NCBI GenBank assembly: GCA_040755725.1
Contig: JBFMAI010000020.1
Coordinates: 1-64,000, forward strand
Length of the DNA: 64,000 nucleotides
Direction: 5' to 3'
Origin: JBFMAI01 sp040755725
Lineage (GTDB): Bacteria > Planctomycetota > Phycisphaerae > UBA1845 > Fen-1342
In this document: positions 7,184-15,783 of the stretch, piece by piece
Layout: each line of letters starts with the position of its first letter
How positions within the stretch are numbered: the first letter of the stretch is position 1
Translations under genes and position numbers: made by a program
The notes under the pieces: generated by a model
What the model saw: only the letters and a program-made list of their open reading frames with translations
Databases searched by the model: none
What the model was told of the DNA's origin: nothing

Positions 7184-9353
7184 AGGCCACCTCCGCTGTG
7201 ATCTCACTCGCCTGCGCCCGCGCCCAATGATCCAGGAAGGTCCGGCGATTGATGACGTGGTTCTTCTGTGCCGCGTTGCGCAGCCCCCAGCGATCGCCCA
7301 GCAGCACGCAAAATCGCGCGGCGCGCGTCACCGCGGTGTACAGCCAGTTGCGATCCGCGAAGAAGTGCGAACGGTGACACAGCACTATCGCGCAGGGGAA
7401 TTCGCTGCCCTGCGCCTTGTGGGCCGTCAGCGCGTACGCGAGCTGCACGCGGTGCACGTCCTCCCCGTGAATGCGCCGCTCGCCGACACCGTCGAACGCG
7501 ATCCAGTAGCCGCCCTCGGCGCCCGGCTCGTACGCCAGCACGCGGCCCTGCGTGCCGTTCATGACGCCGAGGGTGTAGTTGTTGACGGTCTGGATGACTT
7601 TGTCGCCGACGGCGAACTTCCGGCCGGGGTCGCCGTGCAGCAGATGCTGCAGCATCTGGTTGAGCGCCTTGGTGCCGAGTGCGCCCAGGTGCGTCGGGGT
7701 GATGATCTGGATATCGCGCACTGGATCGAGCCCCAGCCGCTGCGGCAGCATCTTGAGCACTAGGTCGCGCAGGTAGGTTTGGATCGGCAGCGCGTCCTGG
7801 AAGGCGTCGACCACCGTCCAGGCGGGGTCGTGGACGGCGGTTGGCGACACCACTCCCGTGAGCACCGCCGTGCTGTTGGTTTTCAGAATGCCAGCCTGAC
7901 GTTCAACGGTCTCGAGCACCACGGTGGGCACGAGCCGGTGGGCGATCAGGTCGCGCAGGACGTTTCCGGGGCCGACGGGCGGAAGTTGGTTGTGATCGCC
8001 GACCAGCACCAGCCGCGTACGCTCAAAATCGACCCGCTGCAGCAGCGCGGCCATGAGCGGCACATCGACCATCGACACTTCGTCGACAACGACGGCGTCG
8101 TACGGTGGGTCGGGCTCCACGTCGGGGTCGTCGCTGAAGTAGAACGGCTCCGACACGCTCGGCCGGCGGAATTTCTGACCGTCGTAGCCCAGCAGGCGGT
8201 GAATGGTCCGCGCCTCGAGGTCGAGACCCTGGGTGCGCAGCGTCTCCTCGATCCGTTTGGCGGCCTTACCCGTGGGTGAGCACAGGGCGACCCGCAGCCC
8301 CACGTCGCGAAACGCCCGCGCGATGCGGGCCAGGACGAACGTCTTCCCCGTGCCCGCGGCCCCCGAGATCAACGCAATCGTGCACCGCAACGCCGTACGC
8401 AGGGCGTCGACCTGGCGGGAATTGAGCTGCTCGGTCAGTCCGCGGTGTCCCAGCGGGCGCTCCGCCCACGCATGCGTCGCGAACGTGCGCTGGATCAGTC
8501 GCTCCGCCTCAAGCATCGCCGGCAGCGCTACGGCATTGCCGTCCGTCCCGAGCGCCCCATCCTGCAGCAGGCGCTCGCCTGCGCCGCGAATCACGTCGCG
8601 GCTGTCGAGCGTATCGAGCAGGAGCAGCTCGTTGCCCTTGTCGATCAGGTCGGCGCCGTTGATCCAGGTGTGGCCGCCGGCGATTTCCTCACCGACGACA
8701 TACAGCAGGCCGGCCGCAATCCGCCCGGCGTGGTCTTTGGGTGTGCCCATGGCGCGGGCGATCTTGTCCACCCGCTTGAACCCGTAGCCGTCGACGTACC
8801 GGATAAGCTGATAGGGGTCGTTGCGCAGCACACCAACGATGCTGTTGCCGAACGTCTTCAGCAACGTCTCTACCTGGTGCGGCGTCAGGCCGAAGCTGGC
8901 CAGGTATGAACGCACCTCGTTCTCGGCGCTGTTGGCGATCCAAGCCTCACGCAGCGATTCCAGCGTCGCCTGGGGAACACGCAGCTGGCGGTGGAGTTCC
9001 TCGAGATCCTGGCGGATGATGCGGTCGAGGTTGGCGGCGCTGGCGGCGTAAGTGACGATCTTGCGGGCGGTGATTTCCCCAATGCCGGCGAAGGCGGGGT
9101 GCTTGGCCAGGTACTGCACCAATCCCTCGGTCGTCTCGGGCAGGTCGTATGAGAGGGAGTCGACGACGAACTGCCGGCCGTACTTGGCATCGTGCTTCCA
9201 GCGACCCACCAGGGCGACGACATCGCCGACGTTCGCACAGAGCTTCCCGGCGAAGCGTACCGAGCGCCCATCCTCAGCCGCCAGCACGCCCGCGGAGAAG
9301 CCCGGGCTGCTGTGGTAGGTCTTCTCGATCGTGCCGCGAATCGTTTCAGGCAT
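7173..9353 (-). CDS. recD2: RecD2-type superfamily 1B DNA helicase
   Basis: A 726-residue helicase of normal RecD2 length. The N-terminal third has the OB-like and helix-hairpin-helix parts of RecD2 (GIGEITARKI, YQLIRYVDGYGFKRVDKIA). The motor follows: Walker A GAAGTGKT (about 329), a CSPTGKAAKR motif, Walker B VVVDEVSM, the GDHNQLPP motif III, and near the C-terminus the AYALTAHKAQGSEF motif of the UvrD_C_2 fold with VTRAA. RecD2 unwinds DNA 5' to 3' in repair and in phage recombination. The ATG at 9353 overlaps the stop of the nuclease gene upstream, and its own stop overlaps the primase start, so translation is probably coupled. I see no damage to any motif. Confidence 0.9.
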   Translation of the reverse strand: MPETIRGTIEKTYHSSPGFSAGVLAAEDGRSVRFAGKLCANVGDVVALVGRWKHDAKYGRQFVVDSLSYDLPETTEGLVQYLAKHPAFAGIGEITARKIVTYAASAANLDRIIRQDLEELHRQLRVPQATLESLREAWIANSAENEVRSYLASFGLTPHQVETLLKTFGNSIVGVLRNDPYQLIRYVDGYGFKRVDKIARAMGTPKDHAGRIAAGLLYVVGEEIAGGHTWINGADLIDKGNELLLLDTLDSRDVIRGAGERLLQDGALGTDGNAVALPAMLEAERLIQRTFATHAWAERPLGHRGLTEQLNSRQVDALRTALRCTIALISGAAGTGKTFVLARIARAFRDVGLRVALCSPTGKAAKRIEETLRTQGLDLEARTIHRLLGYDGQKFRRPSVSEPFYFSDDPDVEPDPPYDAVVVDEVSMVDVPLMAALLQRVDFERTRLVLVGDHNQLPPVGPGNVLRDLIAHRLVPTVVLETVERQAGILKTNSTAVLTGVVSPTAVHDPAWTVVDAFQDALPIQTYLRDLVLKMLPQRLGLDPVRDIQIITPTHLGALGTKALNQMLQHLLHGDPGRKFAVGDKVIQTVNNYTLGVMNGTQGRVLAYEPGAEGGYWIAFDGVGERRIHGEDVHRVQLAYALTAHKAQGSEFPCAIVLCHRSHFFADRNWLYTAVTRAARFCVLLGDRWGLRNAAQKNHVINRRTFLDHWARAQASEITAEVACAG

Positions 9354-9807
9354 CCTGGGCCTCCCCGTGGGCGCGGGACGCGTTCTCCCGCGCGACCATG
9401 CGCAGATAGGCGTCGGTGAACGCGCGGGCTGCTTGCCGCGATCCGCACCACAGCACGGGCACGTGAAAGCGGGCCTGGATGTGCACGGCCGCGCCGAGGA
9501 GCGACTCGGGCGAGGCTCCCCGCAACGCGTCCGCCGCCCGGCCGCGCAGGACATGGTCCAGGTCGGCCTCTACAACGATGCAGGCGTGGGAAAGCTGCGC
9601 GAGCTGATCAAGCTCCGCAGCGAAACGCGGGAATTCGTGCAGAACCGTCCGCGTGAAATCCGCCAGGCTCTTGCGCTCGACGGCCACGGCATGTTCGAGC
9701 CCGTCGACGGAGTAGTCGCCGGCCGGCAGGGCACGGCGCAACGTCGCGCAGGTGAAGCTCCAGGGCTCCTGCTCGCGCGTGTCGATCACAATCCGAAAAT
9801 CACTCAC
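9346..9807 (-). CDS. ERCC4/XPF-type nuclease domain protein
   Basis: This 153-residue protein has the ERCC4 nuclease signature: DTREQEPW near residue 9, GDYS, and the catalytic ERKSLADF motif that corresponds to GDX(n)ERKX3D. These small single-domain forms occur in phages as structure-specific or Holliday-junction-type nucleases. The GTG at 9807 is preferred (AGGGTG 6-7 bases upstream, immediately before the first beta strand); a longer in-frame start at 9933 would add a proline/arginine-rich tail. It overlaps the RecD2 start by 8 bases, so nuclease and helicase are likely made together for recombination or fork processing. The gap upstream (9808-9964) holds nothing I recognise. Confidence 0.8.
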   Translation of the reverse strand: MSDFRIVIDTREQEPWSFTCATLRRALPAGDYSVDGLEHAVAVERKSLADFTRTVLHEFPRFAAELDQLAQLSHACIVVEADLDHVLRGRAADALRGASPESLLGAAVHIQARFHVPVLWCGSRQAARAFTDAYLRMVARENASRAHGEAQDA

Positions 9808-9964
9808 CAACGCACCCTGCGAATGAGAAAAAGCCGGGGCGGGCACGGGCTGTCTGAACCCACCGGCGGCCCGGAGCCGGCGATCTCCAGGCACACGTGG
9901 CCGATGGGTTACGCCATCCCGCCCCGACCGCACCCTTGACGGGCGGTGCGTCGAACGGCGCCGG

Positions 9965-10435
9965 TCAGAACGGTGTGGCGCCCTCGGCTGGCGCTGCGCC
10001 TGCCGGCACCTGAATGCGCTTGTTGAAGTACACGTTCGAGTACTCGCCCTTGGTGCGCTTCGTGACCTCCAGCGTCAGGTCGAGCAGCTCATCCAGATGA
10101 CGCGGCAGCTCGCTGAAGCGCGGCACCTCGAGCCCGAGCGTCTTCAGGTCGCCCTTCACGAAGGGCAGCGAGGCCTGCGTGATCACGGCGTTCTTGAAGA
10201 TGTGCCGGTTGGCGTGCTGGCCCGAGAGGACGACCAGATCCCACTTGAGCATCGGGTCGCCTCTCTGGCTGCGGTCGAGCTTCACACGCTGCACGCGCAC
10301 TTGGTACTTGCCGTCGGGCACCTCGTCGTTGTCGGCGGGCTCGACGGCGTCGTACTCCTCGTCGAAAGCACTCAGGTCGAGCGGCGCGGGCGGCGCTTCA
10401 TACGGCGGCGGTGGATCGAAGGGGGTGTCGGCCAT
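9965..10435 (-). CDS. DUF669-like phage protein (possible single-strand DNA-binding partner)
   Basis: A 156-residue protein with an acidic, proline-rich first 40 residues and then a beta-rich core (GKYQVRVQRVKLD, P-LKWDLVVLSGQHANR-IFK, DLTLEVTKRT--YSNVYFNKRI). The pattern fits the DUF669 family, found beside Sak4-like recombinases in phages and thought to be OB-fold-like. The ATG at 10435 has AAGGTG at the right distance; an ATG two codons upstream overlaps the previous stop but sits too close to the ribosome-binding site. It directly follows the RecA-like ATPase gene, the usual neighbour, which supports a shared role in annealing or recombination. Confidence 0.65.
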   Translation of the reverse strand: MADTPFDPPPPYEAPPAPLDLSAFDEEYDAVEPADNDEVPDGKYQVRVQRVKLDRSQRGDPMLKWDLVVLSGQHANRHIFKNAVITQASLPFVKGDLKTLGLEVPRFSELPRHLDELLDLTLEVTKRTKGEYSNVYFNKRIQVPAGAAPAEGATPF

Positions 10436-10437
10436 GT

Positions 10438-11223
10438 TCATTTCACCTTTCCGTTGTTGCGGGTGCTCCCCGGCTGACCGTTTCCGCTCGCCGGCGCAGC
10501 GGCCGGGGTGACCTGCGGCGCGGCGGATGTGAACGCGCGATAGAACGCCTCGAAATCCAGCGGCAACACTTCGGGCAGCCGACCGGTGCGGTCGCCCGCC
10601 TCGTAAGTGGGGTGAGGCTTCGTGCGAATGACGCGCTCGACGCTCAGGTTGCCAGCGGCGTCCTTGCGCGTGACCGCGTCGCAGTAGAGGATCATGTCCA
10701 CGAGGCCGAGCACGACATTGCGGGCCCGGTCCGGCAGGCTGGGCTGGGTCTTCGTGTACTCGCCGGTGCGCGTCTCGACTGTCTTGTCCTGGGCGTGCGA
10801 GATCAGCACCAGGCCATACGGCAGGCTGGCCAGCCGCGTAAGCACACGGTGCCACTCGTTCTTGACGAGCGCCCAGCCTTTGCCGTGCGGCATGTCGCCT
10901 TCGTATTCAATCGAGTGCTTGCCGCAGACGTGGTCCGTGCAGTACTTGAACGCGTTGTCGATCGTGTCGACGACGACGGTCTTGAAGCGGTGCTCGCCGC
11001 TGGCCACGAGCTTGCAGGCCGCCAGGAAGTCCTCCCACGAGTACGTGGGCACTTTGAAGACCTCGAGCTGGTTCAGCCCCGGCTCGCACTCGAAGAACAG
11101 CGCGTCGGGGAAGCGGCTGGCGAATGAGCTTTTTCCGATCTTCGGCGGGCCGTACACCAGCACGGTCTGCTGCGACAGATCCGCCGTGGGTTTGCTGCGC
11201 TCGGTGGGCAAGGCAACGGGCAT
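10438..11223 (-). CDS. Sak4-like RecA-fold ATPase of phage recombination
   Basis: A 261-residue P-loop ATPase. Walker A is GPPKIGKSS (about residues 25-33), Walker B lies in FKTVVVDTIDNAFKY, and LVLISHAQDK forms the following strand. This is the arrangement of phage AAA/RecA-core proteins of the Sak4 type, single-strand annealing recombinases related to Rad51. The last 35 residues are a disordered A/P/G tail. The ATG lies at 11223 with GGAG upstream. It is encoded between the PD-(D/E)XK nuclease and the DUF669-like protein, a cassette seen in many phages. It probably loads on single-stranded DNA made by the neighbouring nuclease. Confidence 0.8.
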   Translation of the reverse strand: MPVALPTERSKPTADLSQQTVLVYGPPKIGKSSFASRFPDALFFECEPGLNQLEVFKVPTYSWEDFLAACKLVASGEHRFKTVVVDTIDNAFKYCTDHVCGKHSIEYEGDMPHGKGWALVKNEWHRVLTRLASLPYGLVLISHAQDKTVETRTGEYTKTQPSLPDRARNVVLGLVDMILYCDAVTRKDAAGNLSVERVIRTKPHPTYEAGDRTGRLPEVLPLDFEAFYRAFTSAAPQVTPAAAPASGNGQPGSTRNNGKVK

Positions 11224-11234
11224 GGGGTGCTCCT

Positions 11235-12383
11235 TCAGAATGCGGGCTCGTAATCGCCGGAGGGCGCCGTCGCCAACTCTTCATGTGGCGGCGCGATCTC
11301 GAACAGGTTGTCGCGGACGTTGGGGTTGAAGCCGGACTGGCAATACGGCAGGTATTCGCAGGGGCGCTCGTACGCGAAGCAGTTCGACGTGTTCAGCAGC
11401 CACTTCCCACGGCGCCGTGCGTCGAGGTACTGCTGCGTGATCTCCCAGACCTCTTCCTGCAGCATCGCCAGGCGGTCTTCGGAGAGATAGATGCGCTCGC
11501 GATGGAAGGCCTCGGGGCGGGCGTACCACTCTGCGAGCCGGCCCTGGAATTCCTCGTCGGTTTCGGGGAGTTGGCGCTGCGCTGTGGAGCGGCCGCTCTT
11601 GTTCTTCGCGGCCAAGGCAGTGCGTCGCGCTTCGTACTCTTCCTGGGTCTCTCCGGCGTGCTGCTTCAGGCGGGTCTTCAGCAGCACGTTGTAGAGCACG
11701 CCGACGATCGGGTAGCCGATCTGCCGCAGGTAGAACGAGTAGAGCGCGATCTGCGTGTCGGTCCAGAGTTTGTCGAGGTAGTTGGCATCGACCGCGCCGG
11801 CCGTCTTGTGCTCGAGCAGGTACAGCTCGCCGTCGGCCCGCACGATGCCATCCGCCTTCCCCGCCATGACGAACGTTTGGCTTGGGCGGCCCGTGTCGGG
11901 GTTGCGGATTTCGCCGGTGAAGGTCTTCTCGATCTCGACGATCTCGAAGTCTTCGCTCGGGTAGCGCTGGGCATAGCCGACTAGCATGGCGCGCGCCAGG
12001 TGCCAGCGGTGTTTCTGGACGGGGTCGTGGTCGCGCTGCGGAAACTGCGCATCGAGGAACTCAAGCACCGTCCACAGGCGACCGGCGTCGGATGCAAGGC
12101 GGTGCCAGCGTTCCAATGCGCCGTGGATCACGCTGCCGAATGAGAGGCTCTCCGGCTTCTCGCGCGGCTGGAGCTGATCGACATAGCGGTGCTTGTACTT
12201 CCGGGCGCAGTTGCGGAACGTGTTCAGCGCCGAGAATGTCAGCAGGTTCTTCGCTGCCCGGGTGTCCGGGCCGGGCGCATCCGTGCCCCAGATGTCCCGC
12301 GTGAAATCGCCCTGGCCGAGGCGCACCAGCGGCACACCGTTGGACGCGTCGAATTCGGGACAATTCGCCGGACTGTGACTCAC
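11235..12383 (-). CDS. PD-(D/E)XK (RecB-like) nuclease with iron-sulfur cysteines
   Basis: A 382-residue protein of the PDDEXK_1/Cas4-like class. The catalytic strands are GKADGIV and LYLLEHKTAG, giving the D...ExK core, preceded by FGSVIHGALERW and a later QIALYSFYL (QxxxY) motif. One cysteine sits in the N-terminal helix (FRNCARKY). Three lie near the end in a C-x6-C-x5-C pattern ending in LPYC. This 1+3 spacing is that of AddB/Cas4 iron-sulfur nucleases. A charged insert is present between about residues 230 and 300. The GTG at 12383 overlaps the upstream stop (GTGA). It likely acts as the 5' to 3' exonuclease for the recombinase cassette that follows. Confidence 0.8.
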   Translation of the reverse strand: MSHSPANCPEFDASNGVPLVRLGQGDFTRDIWGTDAPGPDTRAAKNLLTFSALNTFRNCARKYKHRYVDQLQPREKPESLSFGSVIHGALERWHRLASDAGRLWTVLEFLDAQFPQRDHDPVQKHRWHLARAMLVGYAQRYPSEDFEIVEIEKTFTGEIRNPDTGRPSQTFVMAGKADGIVRADGELYLLEHKTAGAVDANYLDKLWTDTQIALYSFYLRQIGYPIVGVLYNVLLKTRLKQHAGETQEEYEARRTALAAKNKSGRSTAQRQLPETDEEFQGRLAEWYARPEAFHRERIYLSEDRLAMLQEEVWEITQQYLDARRRGKWLLNTSNCFAYERPCEYLPYCQSGFNPNVRDNLFEIAPPHEELATAPSGDYEPAF

Positions 12384-12679
12384 GCCGCCCTCCCCTCGGC
12401 TGCAGTAGGAGCCGGCATGCGCCGCACACGGAACGCCTCTTCGCCGAATTCGCGGAGCGCCAGGCTGGTGAAGACCTGTACGAGGGCGGCACCCACGTCG
12501 GTCGTACCGTCGATCGTGATGGCATGGCGCGGCTCGTCGACGTGGTAGCCGACGTCCATCCGGACCCGCGCGGCCCCGAACAGACCCTCGACCGCGTACG
12601 TGGCAAGGTGCAGCGTCAACTCCGCCTCCTCGCGCGTCGCGCGGTCGTCAAACTCGAATCGGTACACGTCCGTGGTCAT
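12380..12679 (-). CDS. Small protein of unknown function in the phage operon
   Basis: A 99-residue protein that begins TTDVYRFEFDDRATREEAELTL. It is predicted to alternate strands and helices, is rich in charged residues and has no cysteine cluster or membrane segment. I do not recognise the family. The ATG at 12679 is chosen by a GGAG stretch upstream; an earlier start at 12709 would add ten arginine-rich residues. It overlaps the nuclease start by 4 bases, so it is co-translated with the recombination cassette. The conserved element at 12713-12753 lies about 35 bases before the start and may be its promoter. Confidence 0.6.
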   Translation of the reverse strand: MTTDVYRFEFDDRATREEAELTLHLATYAVEGLFGAARVRMDVGYHVDEPRHAITIDGTTDVGAALVQVFTSLALREFGEEAFRVRRMPAPTAAEGRAA

Positions 12680-12712
12680 GGTCCGCTCCGTCCTGCGCCG
12701 CATCGCCACGGC

Positions 12713-12753
12713 GTCTGCTCGTTACATACGCCGTGGCGAGTGCGGCTGTCGGA
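12713..12753 (-). promoter_or_regulatory. Conserved element, copy 2
   Basis: The 22 bases from 12713 share 21 with 30592-30613 (core GTCTGCTCGTTACATACGC), and the next 18 bases are partly alike. On the minus strand the core reads GCGTATGTAACGAGCAGAC and lies about 35 bases upstream of the 12380-12679 start and downstream of the sigma-factor gene. A TATGTA box could serve as -10. Confidence 0.55.
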
Positions 12754-12765
12754 CAACCCGGGGAA

Positions 12766-13347
12766 TCAGTTCAGGCCGGCAGCGCGGAAGTGGGTCCGAA
12801 TCGCGCCGACCGCCTTATGAACCTGGTGCCGCGTCACCCCCATGTCGCGCGCCACGTCCACGGCGGAGGAATGCATCAAGCGCGTGCAGACTTCCAGGAG
12901 GTGCTGCGGCAAGCTGGCGATGGCGGCGTGCAGCGCTTCGTCGCGCTCGGCGCGCTCCACGAGATCGTCAGACGCTGCGCCAGTGCGCCGGCGCAGGTCG
13001 GCTTCCTGGAGCAGTTCCCGCAGCGGCGTGGCGCCGTCGTCGCCACAGTCACATTCGATCTCGATCGAGATCGACGCCTGGCCTGCGCCGTTCTTCTGCC
13101 GGCGGCGCTCGCGAACCAGCGTCGCGGCCAGCGACGCGACCACGCGGTCGACGAAAGTGTGCAGGGAGGCGCGGGCCGGGTTGTAGCGCCGCGCCCGCTT
13201 CAGCAGGCGCAACGTCAGTTCCTGGCGCAGATCCTCTTCGTCGCTGCGGCGGAACAGGTGGTCGCGCACCAGCTGACGAGCTTTGACACGGATGAGGGCG
13301 GTGACGTACGCGGTGAGGATGGCTTCGGGGCGGGGTGCATGTCCCAT
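12766..13347 (-). CDS. Sigma-70 family (ECF-like) RNA polymerase sigma factor, phage-encoded
   Basis: A 193-residue protein with region 2 at about residues 28-95 (DHLFRRSDEEDLRQELTLRLLKRARRYNPARASLHTF, shown here only in outline: the DE-DL-QE core and YNP-RASL-TF), a linker with cysteines, and region 4 at about 130-190 where an HTH (DVARDMGVTRHQVHKAV) ends the protein. This layout matches extracytoplasmic-function and phage-type sigma factors. Region 4 ends in a short basic tail. The ATG is at 13347. It is the most upstream gene of the module, so it could direct transcription of the genes downstream from the repeated element that begins 12 bases past its stop. That link is inferred. Confidence 0.75.
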   Translation of the reverse strand: MGHAPRPEAILTAYVTALIRVKARQLVRDHLFRRSDEEDLRQELTLRLLKRARRYNPARASLHTFVDRVVASLAATLVRERRRQKNGAGQASISIEIECDCGDDGATPLRELLQEADLRRRTGAASDDLVERAERDEALHAAIASLPQHLLEVCTRLMHSSAVDVARDMGVTRHQVHKAVGAIRTHFRAAGLN

Positions 13348-13544
13348 CGCATCTCCGAGGCCGGAAGCAGTCGCCCGGAGATCGAGGAACCCTTGACCCT
13401 GTGCTGCGGCACACGCCGCAGTCGCCGAACAGGTGCCATCGGTGACCGCCGGGTTATGGCCTCACGGCCTGCACCCGCCGGCCCCGGTGTCGCGGTTTCA
13501 GCCGCACCGCGCGACACCTGCCAGCATGCGACGCAGCGCGCAAG

Positions 13545-14528
13545 TCATTCGAGCTGGGGAGGTTGGGTTGGCGATGCGAATTTTCTTTTCCTGTCGCGGC
13601 CCTGCGACGCGACAGTGCGACGGACACATTCGCTGTCAGCATCGCGCCTCACGGCGCCGACGCCGCCGCGGCGCTTGACCGCAGTGCGCACCTTGTCCTT
13701 GCTGACAGGAAAACTGAACTGCTTCGACAGTGCCGCGGCCGCTTTGCGATAACTCCCGTGCTCGTCGTACGCCTGGACGAAGTGGTCGTCCCCCAGCTTC
13801 GACTTCAGCACATCGCCCGCCGCCTTCTGGAATTCGCGTTTTTGCTGCTTCGGCGACAGCGCCACGGGCCGGCGCGCCTGGTTGGCCGCATCAGCGTCCT
13901 GCACCAGCGCGCAGACGTCCGCAAGCGCGACGGTGATCGCGCCCGCCTGGAGTCTCACCACGCTGGTCAGCGACACGACCGTCGGTGGCAGTTCCGGCCA
14001 GATGTGAGCCGGCGGCGCCGGCCCGCTCAGCAAGACGATCGACCGCCCGTTTCCGCCGATCTGTCGAACGATCTCGCCGCCGTCCGGCCAGCCGAGTCCG
14101 CGCGCCAGCAGCACGTCACGATTCACGCCCTGCCAAGGGACGGCGCCCAGTCGCCATAGCCGGCCCGCCACGCGCTGCGTGCAGCGCCCGCGCGGGGTGA
14201 CTGCATTGGCGAGACCGCGCGCGACGGCATCCACATCGATCATCCAGCGCCGGAGATCATCGGCCGCGATCTCGACGCGTAGGTTCTCCGGGCACGGGAT
14301 GTAGTAACGGGTGATCCCGTCCGGCCCGGCGCGGCACAGGACTTCCTCCACATGCCGGTCTGGACAGTTGGGGCATACGGCGTGGTCAGCGCTGGCCGCC
14401 TCGCGCAAGAATCCGAGCCGCTCCAATTCCGCGACCGCGGCCGGCGGCCAGCACAGTACCTCCGCGTGGGTCAGGAGCAGATTGGGGCCGTCGAAGAGCT
14501 CCCAGACGATTTCGAGCGTATCAGTCAC
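13545..14528 (-). CDS. Unknown protein with cysteine motif and C-terminal HTH-like region
   Basis: A 327-residue protein I do not recognise. Near residue 52 is a CPNCPDRH motif and further cysteines follow at about 65 and 79 (zinc-ribbon-like). The centre is hydrophobic and alpha/beta (GNGRSIVLLSG). Residues 230-290 are basic and helical, with GSYRKAAAALSKQF and VSKDKVRTAVKRRGG resembling a helix-turn-helix of the AsnC/resolvase type. It overlaps the end of the 14521-15702 gene by 8 bases (translational coupling), so the two form a pair. Zinc-binding plus HTH suggests DNA binding. Its place directly after a restriction operon makes a defence role possible but unproven. Confidence 0.45.
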   Translation of the reverse strand: MTDTLEIVWELFDGPNLLLTHAEVLCWPPAAVAELERLGFLREAASADHAVCPNCPDRHVEEVLCRAGPDGITRYYIPCPENLRVEIAADDLRRWMIDVDAVARGLANAVTPRGRCTQRVAGRLWRLGAVPWQGVNRDVLLARGLGWPDGGEIVRQIGGNGRSIVLLSGPAPPAHIWPELPPTVVSLTSVVRLQAGAITVALADVCALVQDADAANQARRPVALSPKQQKREFQKAAGDVLKSKLGDDHFVQAYDEHGSYRKAAAALSKQFSFPVSKDKVRTAVKRRGGVGAVRRDADSECVRRTVASQGRDRKRKFASPTQPPQLE

Positions 14529-15702
14529 CGGTGATCCTCCACAGTCTGAGGCAGCGCTCGCCGACGGTGCGCATGTCGTCGGTCTTGCTCTTCAGGTCGC
14601 AGGAATCCGGACAGCTCACGTTGAAACTGAGCGTTTTCGGCCGGCCGACGCCATCGTGCATGAAGGTCAGCCGGAAACTGGCCTGGCGAACGCGCACGCG
14701 GCCGGGGGACACGTTGTGCGTGTTGCAGTAATGGGCCAGCATCTGGAAGATCTCGCTCGGGTGCTCCTTCGGGTCGGCCTTCAGCTCGATGTAGCTGAGC
14801 GGGGCTGCCTTCGGCTCCAGGCGCAGCCGCATGATGCGCGCGTCGGCCACGCGGTCGGCCGGGTCAGTCCGCAGGGGGAAGTTCTCATCGAGCAGGTGGT
14901 CGAGCTGGTAGGCGGGCCTCAGCGGGTCGGTGTCGCCGGCGTCGACGCCCAGCACTGACCGGCAGAAGGCCTCCTGAAGCGCAGCATTGACCTTGCGACT
15001 GCCGCGGGCGAACAGCTCGAGCGCACCTTCACCCGGCGCGAACACGAACACGTTCTCGAAGGCATAACGATCAGAGCGCTTCTCGACCTGGCCCTGGTCG
15101 TCAAACACCAGGTGGTTGTCCGGGTAGTCGTCGAGATACGCGAAGAAGTACTCCGCGCCGCTCGCCCGCGTGTAGTGCTCAACCCGGCAGTGGCAGCCGC
15201 GCATCTGAGTCGGCCAGTAGAAGCCTGTCAGCGCGGCCTGCAATTCGCTGGTGGTCCTGCTCGAGACCGTGAGCTGCTGCCGGGGTAGCCCGTTCCGCTT
15301 GATCCAGTAGCGGCCAGCGGCGAGGGCATCGGCGCGCGCGAACAGCGCCGCCTCCTCGAAGGCCGCGGGCACATGCAGATAGACCCACATGGCCCGATCG
15401 GTACGGCCATCCCAGCCGTTGAACTCCGCCTCCCGCTCCGGGCAGCGCAGCTTGACCTCCTCGGCCAGCACGCTGAGCCCGCGCTCGTCGGCGAGCTCCA
15501 CGACGTCCTGCAGGGTGAGCTGCACCTCCTTCCGTGGCCGCTCCGGCAACTGCTGCCAGGCCTCAAAAACGGGCTCGATCCTCGTTTCCGTCAGTTCGTC
15601 CCACGCCACGTTGCGGAGTTCGCCGCGCCGGTCGAAATACTCCTTGAGCAGGGGGTTGGCAATTTGCCGGAGCACCTTCCGCGGGTCAAAATGCTTCGCC
15701 AT
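14521..15702 (-). CDS. Unknown protein, first gene of a two-gene unit beside the defence operon
   Basis: A 393-residue soluble protein with no recognised domain. It starts with a charged, helical part (KHFDPRKVLRQIANPLLKE), continues through LQDVVELADERGLSVLAEE and has a beta-rich second half (YIELKADPKEHPS-IF, FRLTFMHDGVGRPKTLSFNV). The ATG at 15702 has GGAGA 9 bases upstream; an in-frame ATG at 15747 would extend it into the terminator region. It lies past the terminator of the ImmA gene, so it belongs to its own transcript. The unit sits between the phage module and the type I restriction genes. I see no transfer signature other than that position. Confidence 0.5.
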   Translation of the reverse strand: MAKHFDPRKVLRQIANPLLKEYFDRRGELRNVAWDELTETRIEPVFEAWQQLPERPRKEVQLTLQDVVELADERGLSVLAEEVKLRCPEREAEFNGWDGRTDRAMWVYLHVPAAFEEAALFARADALAAGRYWIKRNGLPRQQLTVSSRTTSELQAALTGFYWPTQMRGCHCRVEHYTRASGAEYFFAYLDDYPDNHLVFDDQGQVEKRSDRYAFENVFVFAPGEGALELFARGSRKVNAALQEAFCRSVLGVDAGDTDPLRPAYQLDHLLDENFPLRTDPADRVADARIMRLRLEPKAAPLSYIELKADPKEHPSEIFQMLAHYCNTHNVSPGRVRVRQASFRLTFMHDGVGRPKTLSFNVSCPDSCDLKSKTDDMRTVGERCLRLWRITGD

Positions 15703-15754
15703 TCCATCAGTCTCCAAGCGTGTCCACGTACCGTAAACAGCAAACACTCAGCGT

Positions 15755-15783
15755 AAAAAAACACGCTGCTATCCGAACAGCGT
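15755..15783 (-). terminator. Intrinsic terminator of the defence operon, stop codon in the loop
   Basis: On the minus strand ACGCTG (15783-15778) pairs with CAGCGT (15768-15763) around a 9-base loop, followed by G and seven T residues (15761-15755). The loop contains the TAG stop of the peptidase gene. A second CAGCGT at 15749-15754 could pair instead with ACGCTG. Confidence 0.75.

Noticed and set aside
9965..10855. An extended frame (296 codons) for the DUF669-like gene
   Set aside because: The first 140 codons lie antisense-like within the Sak4-type ATPase gene in another frame; the real start is at 10435.
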